Assembly (NCBI RefSeq): GCF_051216895.1
Contig: NZ_JBPKAO010000004.1
Span: forward strand, 280,636 to 344,635
Direction of reading: 5' to 3'
Source of the DNA: Aquipuribacter sp051216895
Lineage (GTDB): Bacteria; Actinomycetota; Actinomycetes; Actinomycetales; JBBAYJ01
DNA length: 64,000 bases
The position numbers and the translations under genes are program-made. How positions within the stretch are numbered: position 1 is the first letter of the stretch; each line of letters opens with the position of its first letter. Under the pieces are notes generated by a model, which was not told the origin of the DNA, searched no databases, and was given only the letters and a program-made list of their open reading frames with translations. Below are positions 44,167 through 53,688 of this stretch, piece after piece.

Positions 44167-44344
44167 GCCCCCGCCCCCGCACCGCCGGTCACGGATGCAT
44201 TTCGTCAGCGACCGGTGACGTAAACGTGCTGGTGGGGGGCGAGCCCCAGGTCTCGGAGCGGCACGAGGCGACCCCTAGGATGTCGCCGACCGTGCATGCG
44301 CGAGACGGCCGCGTCCCAGGCGCGACCCGACGAGGAGACCTCAC

Positions 44345-44704
44345 GTGAGCCCCTATCTGCCGCTGGTGATCATGCTGGCGATCGGCGTCGGCTTCGCCGC
44401 CTTCTCCATCGTCGCGACGTCGCTCACCGGTCCCTCGCGCTACAACCGGGCCAAGCTCGAGGCCTACGAGTGCGGCATCCAGCCCACCCCGCAGGCCGCA
44501 GGCGGGGGCCGGGTGCCGATCAAGTTCTACCTGATCGCCATGCTGTTCATCGTCTTCGACATCGAGACGGTCTTCCTGATCCCGTGGGCGATCGCCTTCA
44601 ACCAGCTGGGGCTGTTCGCCCTGGTCCAGGTCCTGCTGTTCGTCGGGGCCATCCTCGTCGCGTACGCCTACGTCTGGCGTCGTGGCGGGCTCGACTGGGA
44701 CTGA
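44345..44704 (+). CDS. nuoA: NADH-quinone oxidoreductase subunit A
   Basis: A 119-residue membrane subunit with three helices (about 5-25, 60-85, 90-110). Conserved YNRAKLEAYECGIQPT loop and KFYLIAMLFIVFDIETVFL match NuoA. GTG 44345 follows GAGGAGA. The 178-base gap after menJ contains TAGGAT (44276-44281), a possible -10 of an internal promoter. Heads the complete 14-gene nuo operon. Confidence 0.95.
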   Translation: MSPYLPLVIMLAIGVGFAAFSIVATSLTGPSRYNRAKLEAYECGIQPTPQAAGGGRVPIKFYLIAMLFIVFDIETVFLIPWAIAFNQLGLFALVQVLLFVGAILVAYAYVWRRGGLDWD

Positions 44705-44778
44705 CGGACCAGCACGCGCACCAGTCCTGAGCACCAGCACGTACCGGCACCGCACGCACCACCGACAGGAGCAACAGC

Positions 44779-45333
44779 ATGGGTATCGAGGAGAAGCTCC
44801 CCGCCGGGATCCTCCTGGGACAGGTGGAACAGCTCGTCGGCCTGGTCCGCAAGGCGTCGGTCTGGCCGGCCACCTTCGGCCTGGCCTGCTGCGCCATCGA
44901 GATGATGGCCGTGGGCGGGCCCAAGTACGACATCGCCCGCTTCGGCATGGAGCGGTTCTCCGCCAGCCCGCGTCAGGCCGACCTGATGATCGTCGCGGGC
45001 CGGGTGAGCCAGAAGATGGCCCCGGTCGTGCGGCAGGTCTACGACCAGATGCCCAACCCCAAGTGGGTGATCGCGATGGGCGTCTGCGCGAGCTCCGGCG
45101 GCATGTTCAACAACTACGCGATCGTCCAGGGCGTCGACCACATCGTCCCCGTCGACGTGTACCTGCCCGGCTGCCCGCCGCGCCCGGAGATGCTGCTGGA
45201 CGCGATCCTCAAGCTCCACGAGCAGATCAAGGGCGAGAAGCTCGGCCCCCACAAGAGGGCCGCCGAGGTGGAGGCCGAGGAGAAGGCCCTCGCCGCCACC
45301 CCCACCATCCAGATGAAGGGCCTGCTGCGGTGA
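44779..45333 (+). CDS. nuoB: NADH-quinone oxidoreductase subunit B
   Basis: A 184-residue peripheral subunit holding the terminal iron-sulfur cluster N2. Ligands: the Cys pair in LACCAIEMMA (about 38-39), Cys in GVCASSGGMFNNY and Cys in GCPPRPEM. Electrons pass from N2 to menaquinone at the NuoB/NuoD interface. ATG 44779, with a GACAGGAG ribosome site. The Lys/Glu-rich C-terminal 25 residues are an extension. Confidence 0.96.
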   Translation: MGIEEKLPAGILLGQVEQLVGLVRKASVWPATFGLACCAIEMMAVGGPKYDIARFGMERFSASPRQADLMIVAGRVSQKMAPVVRQVYDQMPNPKWVIAMGVCASSGGMFNNYAIVQGVDHIVPVDVYLPGCPPRPEMLLDAILKLHEQIKGEKLGPHKRAAEVEAEEKALAATPTIQMKGLLR

Positions 45334-46265
45334 GCGACGCCACGGAGCCCGCGGGCGGCAAGGACCCCAAGGACAAGGCCCCCGTCGACGAGCCGGCGCC
45401 CTCGGGCGACCGCGACCCCGGTACCTCCGCGCCCGGTGTGGCCGGCACGGAGGACAAGGGCCTCGACCCCACGACCAAGGTGTCGACCGACCCGGTCGTC
45501 GAGGACACCACCGAGGCCGAGGACACCCCCGGCACCGACGCCTCGTCCACCCGGGCGACGACCGCGGGCCTCGAGCCCAGCGGCACGCCCTCGGCCGCGA
45601 CCCCCGTCACCACCCGGACCGGCTTCTTCGGCGTCTCCGGCCCCGGTGACACGTCCGGCTACTCCGGCCTGGTGCGGACCTCCACGGTGTCGGTGCCCAC
45701 CGCGCGCCCCTACGGCTCGTACTTCGACGAGGTCGCCGACCTGCTGGGCGAGAGCCTCGACGAGGTCGGCCTCGGGTTCTCCAGCGCGTCCGGTGCGATC
45801 GAGAAGGTCGTCGTCGAGCACGGCGAGATGACGCTGCACGTGCGGCGCGAGCACCTGCTCGAGGTCTGCCGCCGGCTGCGCGACGAGCCCGACCTGCGCT
45901 TCGAGCTCAGCCTGGGCGTGTCCGGCGTGCACTACCCGGAGGACACCGGTCGCGAGCTGCACGCGGTCTACCACCTCAAGTCGCTGACCCACGTGCGCCG
46001 GGTCCGCCTCGAGGTGTCGGTGCCCGACTCCGACCCGCACATCCCCTCGACCACGAGCATCTACCCGACCCACGACTGGCACGAGCGCGAGACCTGGGAC
46101 TTCTTCGGGATCCAGTTCGACGGCCATCCCGCGCTCACCCGGATCCACATGCCCGACGACTGGCCGGGCCACCCGCAGCGCAAGGACTACCCCCTCGGCG
46201 GCATCCCGGTCGAGTACAAGGGCGCCACCGTCCCGGCGCCCGACGAGCGGAGGCAGTACACGTGA
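45330..46265 (+). CDS. nuoC: NADH-quinone oxidoreductase subunit C
   Basis: A 311-residue subunit of the hydrophilic arm. GTG 45330 overlaps the nuoB stop by 4 bases. The conserved 30-kDa domain occupies about 120-290, ending in the signature ERETWDFFGIQFDGHPALTRI and RKDYPLGG. The first 115 residues are an atypical acidic Thr/Pro/Asp-rich, probably disordered extension that is not needed for the fold. Separate from NuoD (not a NuoCD fusion). Confidence 0.95.
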   Translation: MSDATEPAGGKDPKDKAPVDEPAPSGDRDPGTSAPGVAGTEDKGLDPTTKVSTDPVVEDTTEAEDTPGTDASSTRATTAGLEPSGTPSAATPVTTRTGFFGVSGPGDTSGYSGLVRTSTVSVPTARPYGSYFDEVADLLGESLDEVGLGFSSASGAIEKVVVEHGEMTLHVRREHLLEVCRRLRDEPDLRFELSLGVSGVHYPEDTGRELHAVYHLKSLTHVRRVRLEVSVPDSDPHIPSTTSIYPTHDWHERETWDFFGIQFDGHPALTRIHMPDDWPGHPQRKDYPLGGIPVEYKGATVPAPDERRQYT

Positions 46266-47644
46266 GCAGCGACACGAGCAGCCCGACCAGCACGAGCGCG
46301 GGCAGCACCCGGGCTCCCGACGCCTACGGCGCCACCGACCACGACGTCCTCGAGGGCTCCGTCGTCACCGTCGGCGGCGGCGACTGGGACGACGTGGTCG
46401 ACACCGCCCGCATGGGCGAGGAGCGCATCGTCGTCAACATGGGCCCGCAGCACCCGTCGACCCACGGCGTGCTCCGGCTCATCCTCGAGGTCGAGGGCGA
46501 GACGGTCACCGAGGCCCGCGCGGGCATCGGCTACCTGCACACCGGGATCGAGAAGAACATGGAGGTGCGGTCCTGGACCCAGGGCGTCACCTTCTGCACG
46601 CGGATGGACTACCTGTCCCCGATCTTCAACGAGACCGCGTACTGCCTGGGCATCGAGAAGATGCTCGGCATCACCGAGCAGGTCCCCGAGCGCGCCAGCG
46701 TGCTCCGCGTCCTGACGATGGAGCTCAACCGGATCGGCAGCCACGCCGTGGCGCTGGCCACCGGCGGCATGGAGCTCGGCTCCACGACGATGATGACCGA
46801 CGGCTTCCGGGAGCGCGACAAGGCCCTGGAGATCCTCGAGGAGATCACCGGCCTGCGGATGAACCACGCGTTCGTCCGCCCGGGCGGCGTCGCGCAGGAC
46901 ATCCCGCCCGGTGCGCTGGACTCCATCCGCGAGTTCATCCCCAGCATCCGGCGCGGCATCCGCGACCTGGAGAACCTGAGCGCCCAGAACCCCACGCTCA
47001 AGCAGCGCCTCGTGGGCACCGGTTACCTGAACCTGGCCGGCTGCCTCGCGCTGGGCATCACGGGGCCGGTGCTCCGCTCGACGGGCCTGCCGAACGACCT
47101 CCGCAAGGACGAGCCGTACTGCGGCTACGAGGACTACGACTTCGAGGTCATCACCCGCACCGACATGGACAACTACTCCCGGCTGCGGATCCGCATCGAC
47201 GAGATGTACGAGTCGGTCCGGATCATCGAGCAGTGCATGGAGAAGCTGCAGGTGCTGGGCAACGGGGCGGTCATGGTCGACGACCCCAAGATCAAGTGGC
47301 CGTCGCAGCTGGCGCTGGGCGGGGACGGGCTCGGCAACTCCCTCGACCACATCCGCACGATCATGGGCACCTCGATGGAGGCCCTGATCCACCACTTCAA
47401 GCTCGTCACCGAGGGCTTCCGGGTCCCGGCCGGGCAGGTCTACACCGCCGTGGAGTCCCCGCGCGGCGAGCTGGGGGCCCACCTGGTCTCCGACGGCGGC
47501 ACCAAGCCGTACCGGGCGCACTTCCGCGACCCGTCGTTCACCAACCTGCAGGGCGTGTCCGTGATGTGCGAAGGCGCCCAGGTCGCCGACGTCGTCGCCT
47601 CGGTCGCGGCCCTCGACCCCGTCATGGGAGGCGTCGACCGCTGA
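46262..47644 (+). CDS. nuoD: NADH-quinone oxidoreductase subunit D
   Basis: A 460-residue 49-kDa-type subunit that shapes the quinone cavity. Landmarks: NMGPQHPSTHGVLRL (about 60-74), RIGSHAVALAT, MNHAFVRPGG, DYDFEVITRTDMDNYSR, and the C-terminal ESPRGELGAHLVSDG and DPVMGGVDR. GTG 46262 overlaps the nuoC stop by 4 bases. The N-terminal 35 residues are Ser/Thr-rich. Confidence 0.96.
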   Translation: MSSDTSSPTSTSAGSTRAPDAYGATDHDVLEGSVVTVGGGDWDDVVDTARMGEERIVVNMGPQHPSTHGVLRLILEVEGETVTEARAGIGYLHTGIEKNMEVRSWTQGVTFCTRMDYLSPIFNETAYCLGIEKMLGITEQVPERASVLRVLTMELNRIGSHAVALATGGMELGSTTMMTDGFRERDKALEILEEITGLRMNHAFVRPGGVAQDIPPGALDSIREFIPSIRRGIRDLENLSAQNPTLKQRLVGTGYLNLAGCLALGITGPVLRSTGLPNDLRKDEPYCGYEDYDFEVITRTDMDNYSRLRIRIDEMYESVRIIEQCMEKLQVLGNGAVMVDDPKIKWPSQLALGGDGLGNSLDHIRTIMGTSMEALIHHFKLVTEGFRVPAGQVYTAVESPRGELGAHLVSDGGTKPYRAHFRDPSFTNLQGVSVMCEGAQVADVVASVAALDPVMGGVDR

Positions 47645-48342
47645 TGGCCTACAGCCCCGAGACCCTGGACCAGCTGCGCACCGACGCGGCCCAGATCGTC
47701 GCCCGCTACCCGCAGGAGCGGTCCGCGCTGCTGCCCCTGCTGCACCTGGTGCAGTCGGTGGACGGCTTCGTCAGCCCCGACGGCATCGCGTTCTGCGCGC
47801 AGACGCTGGGCCTGTCCAACGCCGAGGTGTCGGCGGTGGCGACGTTCTACACGCAGTACAAGCGCCACCCCAACGGCCGGTACACCGTGGGCGTCTGCAC
47901 CAACACGCTCTGCGCGGTGATGGGCGGCGACGAGATCTACGCCGCCGTCAGCGACCACCTGGGCGTGGGCCACGACGAGACCACCGAGGACGGCGCGGTC
48001 ACGCTGGAGCGCGTCGAGTGCAACGCGGCCTGCGACTACGCCCCCGTGGTGATGGTCAACTGGGAGTTCTTCGACAACCAGACCCCGCGATCGGCCTGCG
48101 GCCTGGTCGACCGGCTCCGGGCCGGGGAGAAGGTGCGCCCCACGCGCGGCGCGGACGAGGTCGTCGAGTTCCAGCCGATGTCCCGCGTCCTGGCCGGGTT
48201 CTCCGACGGTCGCGCCGACGAGGGCCCCGGCGCCGGCGACGCCTCGCTGGTCGGGCTCAAGCTGGCCCGCGAGAAGGGCTGGCGCCCCCCGCCGGTCGAG
48301 TTCACCAACCCGTCCGGCGACCGCGACAGCAGGAGCGAGTGA
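47644..48342 (+). CDS. nuoE: NADH-quinone oxidoreductase subunit E
   Basis: A 232-residue 24-kDa-type subunit with the N1a [2Fe-2S] cluster. Ligands are in VCTNTLC (about 91-96) and ECNAACDYAP (about 133-138). Helical N terminus (SALLPLLHLVQSVDGFVSP) and VSAVATFYTQYKRHPNGRY are typical. ATG 47644 overlaps the nuoD stop by one base. A 50-residue C-terminal extension is present. Confidence 0.95.
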   Translation: MAYSPETLDQLRTDAAQIVARYPQERSALLPLLHLVQSVDGFVSPDGIAFCAQTLGLSNAEVSAVATFYTQYKRHPNGRYTVGVCTNTLCAVMGGDEIYAAVSDHLGVGHDETTEDGAVTLERVECNAACDYAPVVMVNWEFFDNQTPRSACGLVDRLRAGEKVRPTRGADEVVEFQPMSRVLAGFSDGRADEGPGAGDASLVGLKLAREKGWRPPPVEFTNPSGDRDSRSE

Positions 48343-49682
48343 TGGTCGACACCCTGACCCCCGTCCTCTCGGCGTTCTGGGACGCCCGGCAGAGCTGGAC
48401 CCTGAAGACCTACGAGGCGCACGACGGGTACAAGGCGCTGCGCAAGGCGCTGATCACCCCGCGCAGCGAGATCGTCGACGCCGTCAAGGCGTCCGGCCTT
48501 CGCGGCCGCGGCGGCGCCGGGTTCCCCACCGGCCTCAAGTGGAGCTTCCTGCCCCCCGACGACGGACTGCCCCGCTACCTGGTGGTCAACGCCGACGAGT
48601 CCGAGCCGGGGACCTGCAAGGACACCCCGCTCATGATGGCCAACCCCCACGTGCTCATCGAGGGCGTCATCATCTCCAGCTTCGCGATCGGTGCGAAGAA
48701 GGCCTTCATCTACCTGCGCGGCGAGGAGCTCCACGTCTACCGCCGCCTGCTCAAGGCCGTCGAGGACGCCACAGCCGCCGGGTACATCGGCAGCGACGTC
48801 CTCGGCTCGGGCTTCGACCTGGACGTGGTCGTCCACGCCGGGGCCGGGGCCTACATCTGCGGGGAGGAGACGGCGCTGCTGGACTCCCTCGAGGGTCGCC
48901 GCGGCCAGCCGCGCCTCAAGCCGCCGTTCCCCGCCGTCGCCGGGCTCTACGCCCGTCCGACGGTGGTCAACAACGTCGAGTCCATCGCCAGCGTCCCCTC
49001 GATCGTCCTCAACGGCGCCGACTGGTTCGCGGGCATGGGCACCGAGAAGTCGGCCGGCTACGGCCTGTTCTCCGTCTCCGGCCACGTCAAGCGGCCCGGG
49101 CAGTACGAGGCCCCGCTCGGCATCACCATGCGCACCCTGATCGACCTCGCGGGCGGCATGCGCGACCCCGAGCACCCCCTCAAGTTCTGGACCCCGGGCG
49201 GGTCGTCGACGCCGCTGTTCACCGACGAGCACCTCGACGTCCCGCTCGACTTCGAGTCGACGATGGCCGCCGGCTCGATGCTCGGCACCCGGGCGCTGCA
49301 GGTGTTCGACGACACCACGTCGGTGGTGCGCGCCGTGCTGCGCTGGACCGAGTTCTACGCCCACGAGTCCTGCGGCAAGTGCACCCCCTGCCGCGAGGGC
49401 ACGTACTGGATGGTGCAGATCCTGCGCCGCATCGAGGCCGGCAAGGGCACCACCGAGGACATCGACACCCTCCTGGACACCTGCGACAACATCCTCGGGC
49501 GCTCCTTCTGCGCCCTCGGCGACGGGGCGACCAGCCCGATCACGAGCGCGGTGAAGTACTTCCGCTCGGAGTTCGAGGCCGGCGCCACCACCCCGGCCTG
49601 GGAGCTGTTCCCGTACCGCGCGGCGACGGTCTTCACCGACGACCAGCGAGTCCACACGAGCGAACCGGCAGGTATGGCATGA
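48342..49682 (+). CDS. nuoF: NADH-quinone oxidoreductase subunit F
   Basis: A 446-residue NADH-dehydrogenase subunit. FMN/NADH site GLRGRGGAGFPTGLKW (about 52-67) with NADESEPGTCKD; second NADH-binding block GAYICGEETALLDSLEG; N3 [4Fe-4S] ligands in ESCGKCTPCREG and the later SFCALGD. ATG 48342 overlaps the nuoE stop by one base. It oxidises NADH and passes electrons through the cluster chain. Confidence 0.96.
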   Translation: MVDTLTPVLSAFWDARQSWTLKTYEAHDGYKALRKALITPRSEIVDAVKASGLRGRGGAGFPTGLKWSFLPPDDGLPRYLVVNADESEPGTCKDTPLMMANPHVLIEGVIISSFAIGAKKAFIYLRGEELHVYRRLLKAVEDATAAGYIGSDVLGSGFDLDVVVHAGAGAYICGEETALLDSLEGRRGQPRLKPPFPAVAGLYARPTVVNNVESIASVPSIVLNGADWFAGMGTEKSAGYGLFSVSGHVKRPGQYEAPLGITMRTLIDLAGGMRDPEHPLKFWTPGGSSTPLFTDEHLDVPLDFESTMAAGSMLGTRALQVFDDTTSVVRAVLRWTEFYAHESCGKCTPCREGTYWMVQILRRIEAGKGTTEDIDTLLDTCDNILGRSFCALGDGATSPITSAVKYFRSEFEAGATTPAWELFPYRAATVFTDDQRVHTSEPAGMA

Positions 49683-52234
49683 GTCTGTCCACCGGCCACG
49701 AGAAGACCGGCAACCCGGTCGAGGCCGCCGACCCGGGAGACCAGGTCACCCTCACGATCGACGGCATCGAGGTCGAGGCCCCCAAGGGCAGCCTGCTGAT
49801 CCGGGTGGCCGAGGAGCTCGGCATCGCCATCCCGCGCTTCTGCGACCACCCGCTGCTCGAGCCGGCCGGTGCGTGCCGGCAGTGCCTGGTCGAGGTGTCG
49901 ATGCCCGACCGCGAGGGCAACGTCCGCAAGATGCCCAAGCCGCAGGCCAGCTGCACGATGACGGTCGCGCCGGGCATGGTCGTGCAGACCCAGAACACCT
50001 CGCCCGTGGCCGACAAGGCGCAGCACGGGATCATGGAGCTGCTGCTGGTCAACCACCCGCTGGACTGCCCGATCTGCGACAAGGGCGGCGAGTGCCCGCT
50101 GCAGAACCAGGCGATGAGCAACGGTCGGGGCGAGTCCCGGTTCGTCGACGTCAAGCGCACCTTCCCCAAGCCGATCAAGATCTCCACCCAGGTCCTGCTC
50201 GACCGCGAGCGCTGCATCCTGTGCCAGCGCTGCACCCGGTTCAGCAAGGAGATCGCGGGTGACACGTTCATCGACCTGCAGAAGCGCGGCGCCAAGCAGC
50301 AGATCGGCACCTTCGACACCGCGGTGCTCGACTTCGCCGGGGCGCCGCTGACCGAGGGCGCGGCCGAGCTCGACGAGGCCGGTGCGCCGTTCGCGTCGTA
50401 CTTCTCGGGCAACACCATCCAGATCTGCCCCGTCGGGGCCCTGACCGGTGCGGCGTACCGCTTCCGTGCCCGGCCCTTCGACCTGGTCTCCTCGGAGACC
50501 GTCTGCGAGCACTGCAGCTCCGGCTGCGCCGTGCGCGCCGACCACCGCCGTGGCGTCGTGCTGCGCCGCCTCGCCGGCGAGGACCCCGTGGTCAACGAGG
50601 AGTGGAACTGCGACAAGGGCCGCTGGGCGTTCACCTACCCGACGCTGCCGGACCGCCTGCAGGTCCCGATGGTCCGCGACGAGGTCAGCGGCGAGCTGGT
50701 CGAGACCTCGTGGCCGGACGCCCTCGACGTCGCCGCCCGCGGCCTCGCCGCGGCCCGTGACTCCGCCGGCGTCGGCACCCTCGTCGGTGGCCGCGTGACC
50801 GTCGAGGACGCCTACGCCTACGCCAAGTTCTCCCGCGTCGTGCTGGGCAGCAACGACGTCGACATGCGTGCCCGCCCCGGCTCCGCCGAGGAGGAGCAGT
50901 TCCTCGCCGCCCACGTCGGCGGCAGCGGGATCGGCGTCACCTACGCCGACCTCGAGCAGGCCCGGGCCGTCGTGCTGGTCGGCTTCGAGGCCGAGGAGGA
51001 GTCGCCGATCCTGTTCCTGCGCCTGCGCAAGGCGGTGCGTCGCGGCAGCCTGACCGTGACCTCCGTCGCGCCGCTGGCCAGCCGCGGGCTGGCCAAGCTG
51101 GACGGCCTGCTGGTCCCGACCGCCCCCGGCGACGAGGCGCAGGTGCTGTCCGCCGCCGCCCGCGCCACGGCCGCCGACCCGGTGGCCACCGCGTGCCGCA
51201 CCGAGGGCGCCGTCCTGCTGGTGGGGGAGCGCCTGGCCACCGTGCCGGGCGCGCTGTCGGCCGCCGCCGCCCTGGCCGAGGCCACCGGGGCCCGGCTGGC
51301 CTGGGTGCCGCGTCGGGCGGGGGAGCGCGGGGCCGTCGAGGCCGGTGCGCTGCCCAACGTCCTGCCCGGTGGCCGCCCGCTGGCCAGCAAGGCCGCCGTC
51401 GTCGACGTGGCCGCCGCGTGGGGGGTGACGCGCCTTCCCGGCACCGAGGGCCGCGACACCGTCGCGATCCTGGCCCACGCCGCCGAGAAGGGCGCCGGCC
51501 TGCTGGTGGCCGGTGTCGACGTGGACGACCTGCCGGACCCGGCCGCCGCCCGGGCGGCCCTGGCGGCCGCGTCCTTCGTGGTCAGCCTCGAGGTGCGTCG
51601 CAGCACGGTGTCCGAGCATGCCGACGTGGTGCTGCCGGTGGCCCCCGTGGCCGAGAAGACCGGCTCGTTCATGGACTGGGAGGGACGGCTCCGGCCCTTC
51701 GAGTCGGTGCTGAGCACCGACGCCCTCAGCGACCACGGCGTGCTGGACGAGCTGGCCCGCCTGATGGGTGTGGAGCTCGGCGCGGCCAAGGCCCTGCAGC
51801 TGCGCGACGAGCTGTCGCAGATCGGCTCCTGGGACGAGGCCCGGCCGGCCGCGCCGACCGTGGCCCCGGGCACCGCGCTGCAGCCCGGCGTCGGGCAGGC
51901 CGTGCTGGCCACCTGGCACCTGCTGCTGGACGCGGGGAGCGGTCAGGACGGCGAGGCCTACCTGGCCGGCACCGCCCACCGGGCGCACGCCCGGGTGTCG
52001 CCCGCGACGGCCGGCTCGCTGGGTCTCGCGGGATCGGCCTCGGTGCAGGTCGTCGGCCGTGCCGGCGCCGTCGTGGTGCCGCTGGTGCTGGACGCGTCGG
52101 TCGTCGACGGCGTGGTCTGGCTGCCGACCCGTTCGCGCGGGTCGGAGCTGGCTCGGCAGTTGGGAGCCGGGGCCGGTGACCTGGTAGGAATTGGTCCCGC
52201 ACCCGACCAGCTCGTGACAGGAGACCAGGCGTGA
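49679..52234 (+). CDS. nuoG: NADH-quinone oxidoreductase subunit G
   Basis: An 851-residue iron-sulfur subunit. N-terminal [2Fe-2S] ligands CDHPLLEPAGACRQC, then CTMTV; the His/Cys site HPLDCPICDKGGECPLQ; [4Fe-4S] ligands CILCQRC and CPVGALT; and an additional CEHCSSGC...CDKGR cluster corresponding to N7. The molybdopterin-like domain fills the remaining 550 residues without an active molybdenum site. ATG 49679 overlaps nuoF by 4 bases. Confidence 0.95.
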   Translation: MSLSTGHEKTGNPVEAADPGDQVTLTIDGIEVEAPKGSLLIRVAEELGIAIPRFCDHPLLEPAGACRQCLVEVSMPDREGNVRKMPKPQASCTMTVAPGMVVQTQNTSPVADKAQHGIMELLLVNHPLDCPICDKGGECPLQNQAMSNGRGESRFVDVKRTFPKPIKISTQVLLDRERCILCQRCTRFSKEIAGDTFIDLQKRGAKQQIGTFDTAVLDFAGAPLTEGAAELDEAGAPFASYFSGNTIQICPVGALTGAAYRFRARPFDLVSSETVCEHCSSGCAVRADHRRGVVLRRLAGEDPVVNEEWNCDKGRWAFTYPTLPDRLQVPMVRDEVSGELVETSWPDALDVAARGLAAARDSAGVGTLVGGRVTVEDAYAYAKFSRVVLGSNDVDMRARPGSAEEEQFLAAHVGGSGIGVTYADLEQARAVVLVGFEAEEESPILFLRLRKAVRRGSLTVTSVAPLASRGLAKLDGLLVPTAPGDEAQVLSAAARATAADPVATACRTEGAVLLVGERLATVPGALSAAAALAEATGARLAWVPRRAGERGAVEAGALPNVLPGGRPLASKAAVVDVAAAWGVTRLPGTEGRDTVAILAHAAEKGAGLLVAGVDVDDLPDPAAARAALAAASFVVSLEVRRSTVSEHADVVLPVAPVAEKTGSFMDWEGRLRPFESVLSTDALSDHGVLDELARLMGVELGAAKALQLRDELSQIGSWDEARPAAPTVAPGTALQPGVGQAVLATWHLLLDAGSGQDGEAYLAGTAHRAHARVSPATAGSLGLAGSASVQVVGRAGAVVVPLVLDASVVDGVVWLPTRSRGSELARQLGAGAGDLVGIGPAPDQLVTGDQA

Positions 52235-53688
52235 GCCACGTCGCTGGGCCGCTCTCGGCCCTGCCCTCGCTCGGCGGTCTCGAGGGACCGGCGTCGGACT
52301 TCAGCAACGACACCTGGCTCGTGGCCCTCATCAAGGCCGTCGCCGTGTTCGCGTTCCTGGTCGTCAACGTCCTGGTCGCGATCTGGGCGGAGCGGCGGGT
52401 CCTGGGACGGATGCAGCAGCGTCCCGGCCCCAACCGCCACGGCCCGTTCGGCCTGCTGCAGAGCCTCGCCGACGGCGTCAAGCTCGCCCTCAAGGAGGAC
52501 ATCGTCCCCGAGGGCGCGGACAAGCTGATCTACGTCCTGGCCCCCGCGATCTCCGTGGCGCCGGCGTTCGTGGCCTTCGCGGTCATCCCGCTCGGTCCCG
52601 AGGTGACGGTCTTCGGCCGCACCACCCCGCTGCAGGTCACCGACGTGCCCGTGTCCGTCCTCTTCGTCCTGGCCGCGGCCAGCGTCGGGGTCTACGGCCT
52701 GATCCTCGCGGGCTGGTCGTCCGGCTCGACCTACCCGCTGCTGGGCGGGCTCCGCTCGACCGCGCAGGTCATCAGCTACGAGCTGATCATGGGTCTGGCC
52801 CTGGTCGGCGTGTTCATCTACACCGGCTCGATGTCCACCTCGCGCATCGTCGAGGCCCAGGCCGACCTGTGGCTGTTCATCCCGCTGCTGCCCAGCTTCC
52901 TGCTGTTCTTCGTGGCCATGGTCGGCGAGACCAACCGCGCCCCGTTCGACCTGCCCGAGGGCGAGGGCGAGCTGGTCGGCGGGTTCCACACCGAGTACTC
53001 CTCCCTGAAGTTCGCGCTGTTCTTCCTGGCCGAGTACGTCGCCATGTTCACGGTGTCCGCCCTGGCCGTCACCCTGTTCCTGGGCGGCTGGATGGCCCCG
53101 TGGCCGCTCGCCCCGTTCAGCGTGTTCGGCTTCGAGCTGCCCTACCTGGGCAACGGCTGGTTCGGCGCCGAGGTCTGGTTCAACACCGGGTTCTGGCCCG
53201 TGCTGTGGTTCACGATCAAGATGTGGGGCATCGTCTTCATCTTCTTCTGGCTCCGCGGCGCCCTGCCCCGGCTGCGCTACGACCAGTTCATGAACCTGGG
53301 CTGGAAGGTCCTCATCGAGGCCGCCTTCGCGTGGGTCATCTTCCTCGGTGTCGTCCGCGGCCTGATCCAGTACGAGGTCCTCACCGAGCAGCAGATGTAC
53401 ATCGTCGTCGCCGCCATCGGTCTGCCGCTGGTCGTCATCGTCTGGTACGTCAGCGGCAAGGTCATCAGCGACGACGAGGAGGCCCCCGGCGAGGTCGACC
53501 CGTTCGCCGACGGGTTCCCCGTGCCGCCGCTGCCCGGCGAGACCATCACCCGCTCCCGCGGCACGCTCGGCGGCACGGCCACCCCGGCCCGTCGCGAGCC
53601 CGTCGCCGTCGCGGCGGCCCCCGCGGAGCCCGCGGGCTCCGGGTCGGCCCCCGCCACCACCCCCGATGAGGAGGCTCCGCGTGGCTGA
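52231..53688 (+). CDS. nuoH: NADH-quinone oxidoreductase subunit H
   Basis: A 485-residue membrane subunit with eight helices that forms the quinone-entry chamber and couples the arms. Signatures: AERRVLGRMQQRPGPNRHGP (about 52-71), LADGVKLALKED, and ETNRAPFDLPEGEGELVGGF on the conserved loop. The C-terminal 75 residues form a Pro/Glu/Ala cytoplasmic extension longer than in E. coli. GTG 52231 overlaps nuoG by 4 bases. Confidence 0.95.
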   Translation: MSHVAGPLSALPSLGGLEGPASDFSNDTWLVALIKAVAVFAFLVVNVLVAIWAERRVLGRMQQRPGPNRHGPFGLLQSLADGVKLALKEDIVPEGADKLIYVLAPAISVAPAFVAFAVIPLGPEVTVFGRTTPLQVTDVPVSVLFVLAAASVGVYGLILAGWSSGSTYPLLGGLRSTAQVISYELIMGLALVGVFIYTGSMSTSRIVEAQADLWLFIPLLPSFLLFFVAMVGETNRAPFDLPEGEGELVGGFHTEYSSLKFALFFLAEYVAMFTVSALAVTLFLGGWMAPWPLAPFSVFGFELPYLGNGWFGAEVWFNTGFWPVLWFTIKMWGIVFIFFWLRGALPRLRYDQFMNLGWKVLIEAAFAWVIFLGVVRGLIQYEVLTEQQMYIVVAAIGLPLVVIVWYVSGKVISDDEEAPGEVDPFADGFPVPPLPGETITRSRGTLGGTATPARREPVAVAAAPAEPAGSGSAPATTPDEEAPRG

